Shown here: one piece after another, positions 1 through 5,077 of the stretch | How positions within the stretch are numbered: position 1 is the stretch's first letter | How the letters are laid out: each line of letters begins with the position of its first letter | DNA from: Micrococcales bacterium UBA2037 | GTDB lineage: Bacteria > Actinomycetota > Actinomycetes > Actinomycetales > Microbacteriaceae | Direction: 5' to 3' | Assembly (NCBI GenBank): GCA_002333405.1 | Contig: DDBH01000011.1 | Span: 51,963 to 57,039 of the forward strand | DNA: 5,077 nucleotides | Notes under the pieces: model-generated | The model's input: only the letters and a program-made list of their open reading frames with translations | Database searches by the model: none | What the model was told of the DNA's origin: nothing | Position numbers and translations under genes: made by a program

Positions 1-726
1 CGAATTGGTGTGAATGCGGGATCTCTTGATCCGAGACTTTTGGAAAAATACGGGAAACCAACGGCCGAGGCCTTGGTTGAGTCCGCCGTCTGGGAAGCAA
101 GTCTTTTCGAGGAGCACGACTTCCACGACTTCAAGATCTCCGTGAAGCACAATGACCCGGTGGTTATGGTCAAGGCTTACGAAATGCTTGCAGAGCGAGG
201 CGATTGGCCGCTGCACCTAGGAGTCACTGAGGCAGGACCAGCCTTCCAGGGAACCATCAAGTCGGCAGTTGCATTCGGCTCGCTTTTGTCAAGGGGAATC
301 GGTGACACAATTCGAGTTTCGCTTTCTGCGCCGCCAGTTGAGGAAGTTAAGGTTGGATTCCAGATTCTGGAAAGCCTGAACCTTCGCCCAAGAAAACTTG
401 AAATTGTTTCCTGTCCAAGCTGTGGAAGGGCTCAGGTTGATGTTTACACCCTGGCCAACGATGTCACAGAGGGCCTTTCGCATCTGACAGTTCCGATTCG
501 AGTGGCTGTTATGGGTTGCGTAGTAAATGGCCCAGGTGAAGCCCGCGAAGCTGATCTTGGTGTTGCCTCTGGCAACGGCAAGGGTCAGATTTTCGTGAAG
601 GGTGAGGTCATCAAGACCGTTCCCGAGAACGAAATCGTGGCAACGCTGATTGAGGAAGCGAACCGAATTGCTGCAGAAATGGACAGTTCACTTGTCGGAA
701 CGGCACAGGTTAGCGTCGGCGAGTAG
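1..726 (+). CDS. ispG: 4-hydroxy-3-methylbut-2-enyl diphosphate synthase (IspG/GcpE), 5'-truncated by the window edge
   Basis: IspG is a cytosolic 4Fe-4S enzyme of the MEP isoprenoid pathway that reductively converts methylerythritol cyclodiphosphate (MEcPP) to HMBPP. The frame is open from base 1 and the first codons read RIGVNAGSL, a conserved internal IspG motif, so GTG at 10 is an internal valine codon and not a start. About 240 codons are visible, and I estimate 140-150 N-terminal residues lie upstream. Visible parts are the end of the TIM barrel, including a GVTEAGP stretch, and the C-terminal iron-sulfur domain. The three cluster cysteines are present: SCPSCGR (Cys codons at 412 and 421) and GCVVNGPGEA (Cys at 517, catalytic Glu at 538). 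The second-to-third cysteine spacing of 32 and the Glu seven residues later match the E. coli enzyme (C270, C273, C305, E312). Stop TAG is at 724-726, 14 nt before proS. The identification is secure. Confidence 0.97.
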   Translation, partial: RIGVNAGSLDPRLLEKYGKPTAEALVESAVWEASLFEEHDFHDFKISVKHNDPVVMVKAYEMLAERGDWPLHLGVTEAGPAFQGTIKSAVAFGSLLSRGIGDTIRVSLSAPPVEEVKVGFQILESLNLRPRKLEIVSCPSCGRAQVDVYTLANDVTEGLSHLTVPIRVAVMGCVVNGPGEAREADLGVASGNGKGQIFVKGEVIKTVPENEIVATLIEEANRIAAEMDSSLVGTAQVSVGE

Positions 727-740
727 CTAACATTGTGCTC

Positions 741-2504
741 ATGCCATATCGCCTGAGCTCATTATTTTTCAAAACCCTCCGCGAGGACCCTTCCGACGCC
801 GAGGTTGAGAGCCATCGCCTGCTAGTTCGCGCAGGGTACATCCGTCGCGCAGCCCCTGGTGTTTTCAGTTGGCTTCCACTTGGGCTTATGGTCAAGAACA
901 AGATTGAGCAGGTAGTGCGCGAGGAAATGGCCACCGCTGGGGCTCAAGAGGTGTTTTTCCCAGCACTGCTGCCAAAGGAGCCCTACGAGGTCACGGGTCG
1001 CTGGGATGACTACGGCGACAACATCTTCAGGCTGAAGGACCGCAAGGATGCGGACTATCTGCTGGCGCCAACCCACGAAGAGGTCTTCACTCTGCTGGTG
1101 AAGGATCTTTACAATTCCTACAAGGATCTGCCGCTTAGCATCTACCAGATTCAGAACAAGTATCGCGACGAAGCACGCCCCAGAGCAGGTCTTCTTAGAG
1201 GGCGCGAGTTCGTGATGAAGGATGCCTACAGCTTCGACATTTCTGACGAGGGGCTAGAGGTTTCATATCAGGCGCAGCGCGATGCATACGAGCGCATTTT
1301 CACCAGACTCGGTCTTGAATACGCCATCGTCAGCGCGGATGCCGGTGCTATGGGTGGCTCCAAGTCTGAAGAGTTTCTAAACCCCTCTGAGATCGGAGAG
1401 GACACCTTTGTGCGCTCCGCTTCGGGCTTCGCAGCCAATGTTGAGGCAGTTAGATTTGCGCCGCTGGAAGCCGTAGCGCCACCAGCGGAAAAGGCCGAAG
1501 TTCACGATTCGCCAAATACCCCAACGATTGCATCACTTGTCGACTTCTCGAATGCCAGCCATCCAAAGTCAAATGGTGCCTGGAGCGCGGCCGACACTCT
1601 AAAGAACGTCGTGCTGGCGCTAATTGCTGCCGATGGCACCCGAGAGCTAGTTGTGGTCGGCATTCCCGGCGACCGTGAAGTCGACCAGAAGCGTGCCGAA
1701 GCGTTCTTCGGTTGCGATGTGGAGCAGGCCAACGAAGCTGATTTCAAGAAGCACCCGGGCCTAGTCAAGGGCTACATTGGACCGACCAAGGGTGGAGTTC
1801 AATTCCTTGGCGAAAAGGCGGAATCTAAGCTTCGCTATCTTTTGGACCCACGAGTGCCCGAGGGCAGTTCCTGGATCACTGGTGCCAACCAAGACCAGAA
1901 GCATGTTTGGTTCTTGACCTACGGCAGGGACTTTTCTGCTGATGGAATTGCCGACATTGCTGAAATCAAGGCCGGAGACCCGGCTCCAGATGGCTCGGGG
2001 CCACTCGAGTTGGCCAGGGGCATTGAAATTGGTCACGTCTTCCAGCTCGGCAGGAAATACGCCGAGGCTCTAGACCTAAAGGTTTTGGACGAAAACAGCA
2101 AGTTGGTGACGGTGACCATGGGTTCCTACGGAATCGGTGTCACCAGGTTGGTGGCCGTAATTGCGGAGGCCTTCCACGACGACAAGGGTCTAACTTGGCC
2201 AGATTCTGTTGCTCCGGCCAATCTTCACATCATTGCCGCCGGCAAAGATGAGGCAGCATTCGAGGCCGCCGAGACCCTCACTGTTGAGGCTGAGGAACTT
2301 GGTTTGACCGTGATGCTGGACGATCGCCCAAAGCTGAGCCCGGGAGTCAAGTTTGCTGACGCTGAGCTGATTGGTAACCCTTGGATCATCATTTGTGGTC
2401 GAGGTGTTCAGGATGGTGAAGTTGAGCTTTGGAACCGAGTGTCAGGTGAGCGTACTCAAGTAAAGATAGAATCAGCTTTAGCCGAGCTAATGGCCAAGCG
2501 CTAA
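741..2504 (+). CDS. proS: Prolyl-tRNA synthetase, bacterial type with INS editing domain
   Basis: This cytosolic class II synthetase charges tRNA-Pro with proline, and the insertion domain deacylates Ala-tRNA-Pro. With ATG 741 it has 587 residues, close to E. coli (572). Order of parts: motif 1 region (about 37-62, APGVFSWLPLG), substrate-binding THEE (111-114), motif 2 (about 141-166, YRDEARPRAG then GREFVMKDAYSFD), editing insertion (about 222-405, with TLKN placing the candidate editing lysine at 288 and GYIGP at 344-348), motif 3 (GSYGIGVTRL, 461-470) and a C-terminal anticodon-binding domain (about 485-587). GTG 735 is an in-frame alternative start. ATG 741 is preferred because MPYRLSSLFFKTLRED then aligns without gaps to the mycobacterial ProS N-terminus. 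Neither start has a clear Shine-Dalgarno. The ispG stop lies 14 nt upstream, so translational coupling is plausible. The protein is intact with no missing motif. Confidence 0.96.
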   Translation: MPYRLSSLFFKTLREDPSDAEVESHRLLVRAGYIRRAAPGVFSWLPLGLMVKNKIEQVVREEMATAGAQEVFFPALLPKEPYEVTGRWDDYGDNIFRLKDRKDADYLLAPTHEEVFTLLVKDLYNSYKDLPLSIYQIQNKYRDEARPRAGLLRGREFVMKDAYSFDISDEGLEVSYQAQRDAYERIFTRLGLEYAIVSADAGAMGGSKSEEFLNPSEIGEDTFVRSASGFAANVEAVRFAPLEAVAPPAEKAEVHDSPNTPTIASLVDFSNASHPKSNGAWSAADTLKNVVLALIAADGTRELVVVGIPGDREVDQKRAEAFFGCDVEQANEADFKKHPGLVKGYIGPTKGGVQFLGEKAESKLRYLLDPRVPEGSSWITGANQDQKHVWFLTYGRDFSADGIADIAEIKAGDPAPDGSGPLELARGIEIGHVFQLGRKYAEALDLKVLDENSKLVTVTMGSYGIGVTRLVAVIAEAFHDDKGLTWPDSVAPANLHIIAAGKDEAAFEAAETLTVEAEELGLTVMLDDRPKLSPGVKFADAELIGNPWIIICGRGVQDGEVELWNRVSGERTQVKIESALAELMAKR

Positions 2505-2518
2505 GTAAATAAGGAAAA

Positions 2519-2522
2519 GAGG
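2519..2522 (+). promoter_or_regulatory. Ribosome binding site of nusA
   Basis: GAGG lies six bases before ATG 2529 within a purine-rich stretch (2511-2522), with a second AAGG at 2511-2514. The whole proS-nusA spacer is 24 nt (2505-2528). This site fixes the nusA start and leaves no room for a promoter or another gene. Confidence 0.75.
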
Positions 2523-2528
2523 CGAGTC

Positions 2529-3506
2529 ATGGATATAGATCTACAAGTTCTTCGCCTTTTGGAGCGCGAAAAAGAAATCCCATTTGATGAATTGGTACTG
2601 ATTATTGAGGCTGCCATTCTGGCTGCTTTTCACAAGCATGTCGGCGAGCAGCCCAAGGGCGCTCGTGCCGAGCTTGATCGCAAAACCGGGCACGTTCGAG
2701 TTTTCCAGGCTCTTCTAAACGAAGAAGAAGAGCCAGTTGGCGAAGAAGACGTTACCCCAGAAGGCTTTGGCCGAGTTGCGGCGTATGCGGCGAAGCAGGT
2801 TATTGCCCAGCGCATGCGGGAAATTTCTGATGAGGGGCTGCTCGGAGAGTTCAAGGGCAAAGAAGGAGACATTGTTTCCGGTCAGATCCAGCAGGGATCT
2901 CGATCGAACATGGTCTACATCAACCTGGGCTCAATTGAAGCGCTAATGCCTCCAGAGGAGCAGGTTCCGGGAGAGCCATACCTGCATGGAAGCAGAATCA
3001 GAGTTTACGTAACCAGCGTTCAGAAGGGTCCACGCGGTCCTCAAATCACAGTTTCTAGAACTCACCCCGGCTTGGTTCGAAAGCTGTTTGCTCTGGAGGT
3101 TCCAGAGGTGCAGTCGGGTCAGGTTGAAATTGCCTCAGTTGCCAGAGAGGCCGGTCACCGCACCAAAATTGCCGTCATCGCCAAGGAACCAGGCATCAAC
3201 GCCAAGGGTGCCTGCATCGGTGAGCTTGGTCAGAGAGTCCGAGCCGTTAGTGCTGAATTGAACGAAGAGAAGATCGACGTGGTTGATTTCTCTGAGGATT
3301 TAGCAACATTCGTTGCTCATGCGCTCAGCCCAGCCCGGGTGTCCGACAGCTTCGTGCTGGATGCCGCAACCAAGGCAGTGCGGGTGCTGGTGCCCGATTT
3401 CCAGCTTTCGCTTGCCATTGGCAAAGAGGGCCAGAATGCGCGCCTTGCAGCGAAATTGACAGGTGCCAAAATCGACATTCAGCCGGACAGCATTTTAGAG
3501 GGATAG
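2529..3506 (+). CDS. nusA: Transcription termination/antitermination factor NusA
   Basis: NusA binds RNA polymerase and nascent RNA, modulating pausing, intrinsic termination and antitermination, and couples transcription to translation. The 325-residue product has the compact form without the C-terminal acidic repeats found in E. coli. Domains: N-terminal polymerase-binding domain (about 1-105, opening MDIDLQVLRLLEREKEIPFD, typical for actinobacteria), S1 domain (about 110-177, from GDIVSGQIQQGS to GPQITVSRTHP), KH1 (about 180-265, with REAGHRTKIAV and GACIGELGQRVRAV) and KH2 (about 270-325, with LAIGKEGQNARLAAKLTG). The KH1 GxxG loop reads GELG, whereas GPMG is what I recall as common in this position. 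The gene starts 24 nt after proS, so the rimP gene usually found immediately upstream is absent. The TAG stop (3504-3506) lies inside a hairpin shared with the next spacer. The identification is secure. Confidence 0.97.
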   Translation: MDIDLQVLRLLEREKEIPFDELVLIIEAAILAAFHKHVGEQPKGARAELDRKTGHVRVFQALLNEEEEPVGEEDVTPEGFGRVAAYAAKQVIAQRMREISDEGLLGEFKGKEGDIVSGQIQQGSRSNMVYINLGSIEALMPPEEQVPGEPYLHGSRIRVYVTSVQKGPRGPQITVSRTHPGLVRKLFALEVPEVQSGQVEIASVAREAGHRTKIAVIAKEPGINAKGACIGELGQRVRAVSAELNEEKIDVVDFSEDLATFVAHALSPARVSDSFVLDAATKAVRVLVPDFQLSLAIGKEGQNARLAAKLTGAKIDIQPDSILEG

Positions 3507-3520
3507 CAACATTTGCTATC
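3502..3520 (+). promoter_or_regulatory. Perfect 8-bp hairpin across the nusA stop codon, before ylxR
   Basis: GATAGCAA (3502-3509), a three-base loop CAT, then TTGCTATC (3513-3520) form a perfect inverted repeat, with a possible extra G-U pair at 3501/3521. The nusA TAG is inside the 5' arm, and the stem ends ten bases before the ylxR ATG. No T-tract follows, so it is not a standard intrinsic terminator. A ribosome finishing nusA would melt it. A role in coupling nusA and ylxR translation, or as an RNase processing site, is inference. Confidence 0.5.
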
Positions 3521-3530
3521 TGGGCATAGA

Positions 3531-3788
3531 ATGGACCCTATTCGGACCTGTGTTGGCTGCCGCCAACGAGATTCGATGCAGAACTTGCTGAGGGTTGTTT
3601 CACTCGAAGGCGAGCTTCAAGTTGACCAGCAGCGAAAGTTGCCGGGACGAGGAGCTTGGATTCACGGTAATTGCTCGCAACTGGCTCTGGATCGAAAAGG
3701 TCTAGTACGCGCCTTAGGGGATTCCAAGACGGAATCGTTTGAGACATGGCTTAGGAATCAGGCAGAAAATATGGCTGACAAAAAATGA
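3531..3788 (+). CDS. ylxR: YlxR family (DUF448) RNA-binding protein
   Basis: This small basic protein (85 residues from ATG 3531) belongs to the YlxR/DUF448 family, which is almost always encoded between nusA and infB. YlxR proteins are reported to bind nucleic acid, and a Bacillus homologue has been linked to RNase P; the precise role here is unknown. Family signatures visible are RTCVGCRQRD (residues 5-14) and PGRGAWIH (residues 38-45) followed by NC. The middle contains LLRVV, as expected for the fold. TTG 3513 is an in-frame earlier start, but it lies in the 3' arm of the upstream hairpin and the conserved family start is a short peptide ahead of RTCVGCR, so ATG 3531 is preferred. Only a weak GGG (3522-3524) precedes it, so reinitiation after nusA is likely. 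The end, AAAAAATGA, overlaps a mini-ORF start (ATGA). Confidence 0.92.
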   Translation: MDPIRTCVGCRQRDSMQNLLRVVSLEGELQVDQQRKLPGRGAWIHGNCSQLALDRKGLVRALGDSKTESFETWLRNQAENMADKK

Positions 3789-3802
3789 GTAACTCGAAAT
3801 GA
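3785..3802 (+). other. Mini-ORF 1 (MSNSK), overlapping the ylxR stop
   Basis: ATGAGTAACTCGAAATGA encodes MSNSK. Its ATG overlaps the ylxR TGA as ATGA, a classic termination-reinitiation arrangement. There is no Shine-Dalgarno of its own. It is too short to be a functional protein. If translated at all, its likely role is to carry ribosomes into the infB leader. Translation is unproven and chance occurrence is possible. Confidence 0.25.
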
Positions 3803-3819
3803 GACCCGCTCAGAACTAA
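3799..3819 (+). other. Mini-ORF 2 (MRPAQN), chained to mini-ORF 1 by ATGA
   Basis: ATG 3799 overlaps the mini-ORF 1 TGA (3800-3802) as ATGA. The frame reads MRPAQN and stops at TAA 3817-3819, one base before the first stem of the infB leader hairpin. A ribosome terminating here would cover the 5' arm of that hairpin. The arrangement is seen directly; the function is inferred. Confidence 0.25.
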
Positions 3820-3842
3820 GGCCTTCCCTGTTTGGGTAGGCC
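3820..3842 (+). promoter_or_regulatory. infB leader stem-loop A (leaves the infB RBS free)
   Basis: GGCCT (3820-3824) pairs with AGGCC (3838-3842). After a T-T mismatch, CCC (3826-3828) pairs with GGG (3834-3836), leaving loop TGTTT. This fold shares bases 3827-3842 with stem-loop B, so the two cannot coexist. When A forms, the infB Shine-Dalgarno at 3849-3853 is unpaired. No T-tract follows, so it is not a terminator. Confidence 0.45.
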
Positions 3843-3851
3843 CCGAACAGG
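3827..3851 (+). promoter_or_regulatory. infB leader stem-loop B (sequesters part of the infB RBS)
   Basis: CCTGTTTGGG (3827-3836) pairs with CCCGAACAGG (3842-3851) in a ten-pair stem with one T-G wobble (3833/3845) and loop TAGGC (3837-3841). The last bases of the 3' arm, AGG (3849-3851), are the first three bases of the infB Shine-Dalgarno AGGAG. Folding B should therefore reduce ribosome access. It is longer than stem A and has no mismatch, so it is probably the more stable fold. Absence of a T-tract argues against a terminator. Confidence 0.5.
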
Positions 3852-3853
3852 AG
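3849..3853 (+). promoter_or_regulatory. Ribosome binding site of infB
   Basis: AGGAG sits seven bases before GTG 3861, the best Shine-Dalgarno in the window. It fixes the infB start at a GTG codon. Its first three bases are in the 3' arm of stem-loop B. Confidence 0.85.
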
Positions 3854-3860
3854 AAAACAA

Positions 3861-5077
3861 GTGGCGCTTCCACGCGTATACGACATTGCTAAAGAAGTTG
3901 GTATTGATACCAAGGTTGCTTTAGCCAAACTAGAAGAACTTGGCGAATACGTCAAAGGTGGTTCTTCAACCATCACCCCACCGGTAGCTGAGAAGCTACG
4001 CGCAGCTTTTCCAAAGAAAGAAAAGCCTGCCAAGAAAGAGTCAGAAGCAAAGGCAAAGCCTGCAGCACCAAAGGCCGCTAAGCCAGAGGCGCCTGCCAGC
4101 GAAGCACCGGTGGCTCCAAAGCCAGCTGATCCAGAGAAGCCAGCCGCTACTGCCGCTGCAGCGGCGGAGCCAGAGGCAAAGCCTGCCCCAACTCCTTTGA
4201 CTGGAACTCCAAGGCCAGGCAACAATCCATTTTCGTCTAACCAGGGCATGGGAATTCCACGCCCAATGGCTAGGCCAGGGAACAATCCATTTTCTTCTAA
4301 CCAGGGCATGGGTCGACCGCGTCCAGGCGGCGCACCACGTCCAGGCGGCGCACCGCGCCCCGGTGGAGCACCTCGTCCAGGCGGCGGAGCACCACGTCCA
4401 GGCGGCGGAGCACCACGTCCAGGCGGCGGCGGAGCACCACGTCCAGGCGGCGGCGGAGCACCGGCTTTTGGAGCTCCAGGAGCACAGCGCCCAGGATTTG
4501 GTGGCCCAGGTGGTAGACCAGGTCCAGGTGGCCGCGGTGGCCGTGGTGCGGGCACCGCAGGAGCCTTTGGTAAGGGTGGCTCGCGAGGTAAATCTCGTAA
4601 GTCCAAGCGGACAAAGCGCGAAGAGTACGAGCAAAGGGAAGCACCGAGCCTTGGTGGCACCATGGTGCCACGCGGTGACGGAACCACGGTCATCCGGGTT
4701 CGTCGCGGCTCCTCTATTCAGGACTTTGCCGACAAGATTGGCGCTAACGCAGGTCAGCTAATCACTGTGTTGTTCCACTTGGGTCAGATGGCTACCGCCA
4801 CTGCCTCGCTGGATGAAGAGACCTTCCAGATTCTGGGCGAGGAGCTTGGCTACAAGCTCGAGGTTGTTTCTCCGGAGGACGAAGAGCGAGAGCTATTCGA
4901 AGGCTTTGGGCTTGATATCTCAACCGGCATCGAGGAAGAGGAAGACGGAGACTTGTCTCCAAGGCCTCCAGTTGTCACGGTTATGGGACACGTTGACCAC
5001 GGTAAGACCAGGTTGCTGGACTCGATCCGTAACGCCAACGTTGTGGCCGGTGAAGCCGGTGGCATCACCCAGCACAT
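3861..5077 (+). CDS. infB: Translation initiation factor IF-2, 3'-truncated by the window edge
   Basis: IF2 is the GTPase that brings fMet-tRNA to the 30S subunit and promotes 50S joining. The frame is open from GTG 3861 to the window end (405 codons plus two bases). Parts seen: IF2_N helical domain (residues 2-50, ALPRVYDIAKEVGIDTKVAL); a Lys/Ala/Pro/Glu-rich linker (about 51-115); two PGNNPFSSNQGMG repeats (118-151); a graded RPGG(G)AP tract (154-201); a Gly-rich then basic patch with RKSKRTKREEYE (about 250-261); a conserved N2 segment (about 266-340, GTMVPRGDGTTVIRVRRGSS); an acidic stretch EEEEDGD; then the G domain with the P-loop GHVDHGKT (376-383) and the switch region GEAGGITQH (397-405). 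Most of the G domain and the C-terminal fMet-tRNA-binding domains lie beyond the window. The long low-complexity linker is typical of actinobacterial IF2. Confidence 0.97.
   Translation, partial: MALPRVYDIAKEVGIDTKVALAKLEELGEYVKGGSSTITPPVAEKLRAAFPKKEKPAKKESEAKAKPAAPKAAKPEAPASEAPVAPKPADPEKPAATAAAAAEPEAKPAPTPLTGTPRPGNNPFSSNQGMGIPRPMARPGNNPFSSNQGMGRPRPGGAPRPGGAPRPGGAPRPGGGAPRPGGGAPRPGGGGAPRPGGGGAPAFGAPGAQRPGFGGPGGRPGPGGRGGRGAGTAGAFGKGGSRGKSRKSKRTKREEYEQREAPSLGGTMVPRGDGTTVIRVRRGSSIQDFADKIGANAGQLITVLFHLGQMATATASLDEETFQILGEELGYKLEVVSPEDEERELFEGFGLDISTGIEEEEDGDLSPRPPVVTVMGHVDHGKTRLLDSIRNANVVAGEAGGITQH
4212..4313 (+). repeat. Two 42-nt direct repeats at a 60-nt period inside infB (RPGNNPFSSNQGMG)
   Basis: Units at 4212-4253 and 4272-4313 both encode RPGNNPFSSNQGMG. 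They differ at three of 42 bases, all third positions and all synonymous. Including the linker IPRPMA, the period is exactly 20 codons. PGNNPF motifs are known from actinobacterial IF2 linkers. The purely synonymous divergence suggests that a duplication has been kept under selection on the peptide. Confidence 0.9.
4320..4463 (+). repeat. Seven-unit graded tandem repeat in infB (RPGGAP to RPGGGGAP)
   Basis: Successive units are 18, 18, 18, 21, 21, 24 and 24 nt: three RPGGAP, two RPGGGAP and two RPGGGGAP. Growth is by single GGC or GGA glycine codons. Units 4 and 5 are identical, and units 6 and 7 differ only in the last base, which points to recent slippage or duplication. Unit 3 (4356-4373) uses different synonymous codons and looks older. 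The encoded tract is a flexible, positively charged linker. Confidence 0.92.
4654..4671 (+). repeat. 18-bp perfect palindrome within infB
   Basis: GTGGCACCATGGTGCCAC is its own reverse complement. It encodes the conserved GTMVPR segment at the start of the IF2 core and contains in-frame ATG (4662) and GTG (4665). With no loop bases it would be a strained RNA hairpin. It may be a by-product of codon choice. Confidence 0.6.

Noticed and set aside
10..12. GTG as a start codon for a short 238-residue protein
   Set aside because: The frame continues upstream to base 1 and encodes RIG before the valine, matching an internal IspG motif. This is a truncated gene, not a short one.
2461..2528. Imperfect inverted repeat around the proS stop (CTTTAGC with GCTAAG)
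   Set aside because: It is short, needs a bulge and a long loop, and has no T-tract. It is not distinguishable from chance.
2630..2872. Antisense 80-codon frame within nusA, and similar antisense frames in proS
   Set aside because: They are shadows of strongly conserved coding sequence, with no family features and no independent ribosome binding sites.
3780..3788. A6 run at the end of ylxR as a programmed frameshift site
   Set aside because: It immediately precedes the stop of a complete, normal-length YlxR, and no functional extension exists in the alternative frames. It is most likely just Lys-Lys codons.
3820..3851. Intrinsic terminator between ylxR and infB
   Set aside because: The stems are strong, but neither is followed by a T-run on either strand (GAGAAAACAA follows on the + strand). 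The overlap with the Shine-Dalgarno fits translational control better.
3758..4693. Long antisense reading frame (311 codons), very rich in Pro, Gly and Ala
   Set aside because: It is the complement of infB and the end of ylxR. The GC-rich repeat has no antisense stop codons, and the product is low complexity and matches no family. infB is clearly the real gene.
4363..4761. Forward 132-codon frame with repeated EHHVQAA units
   Set aside because: It is an out-of-frame reading of the infB tandem repeat. The repetitive peptide is a direct consequence of that repeat, and there is no Shine-Dalgarno.

Overview
This 5.1 kb window is a conserved, vertically inherited housekeeping region. All genes are on the + strand and closely packed. 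The organism is most likely an actinobacterium, probably Microbacteriaceae-like with a small or streamlined genome. The main reasons are the order ispG-proS-nusA-ylxR-infB, an IF2 linker with actinobacterial-style PGNNPF motifs and a glycine/proline/arginine tract, a compact NusA with no C-terminal acidic repeats, and a ProS N-terminus that lines up with mycobacterial ProS. Base composition looks moderate for an actinobacterium, as judged by eye. The family-level placement is inference.

Layout. Positions 1-726 hold the 3' part of ispG (MEP isoprenoid pathway, 4Fe-4S enzyme). Positions 741-2504 hold a complete bacterial-type prolyl-tRNA synthetase with the editing insertion. After only 24 nt, nusA (2529-3506) begins. 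The rimP gene that normally precedes nusA is absent from this position. A short spacer with a perfect 8-bp hairpin leads to ylxR (3531-3788). A 72-nt spacer then leads to infB, which starts at GTG 3861 and runs off the window end, just inside the GTPase domain.

The genes read as one transcription unit: no intrinsic terminator with a T-tract was found and spacers are 14-72 nt. Apart from ispG, they serve tRNA charging, transcription elongation and termination control, and translation initiation.

The most interesting non-coding structure is the ylxR-infB spacer. It contains two mutually exclusive stem-loops. The stronger one (10 bp) traps part of the infB Shine-Dalgarno. Two tiny ORFs, chained from the ylxR stop by ATGA overlaps, end one base before the first stem. 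This could be a translational switch for IF2, but that is a hypothesis from the sequence. No mobile element, CRISPR array, RNA gene or foreign-looking gene was found. The proteins themselves are ordinary members of known families.
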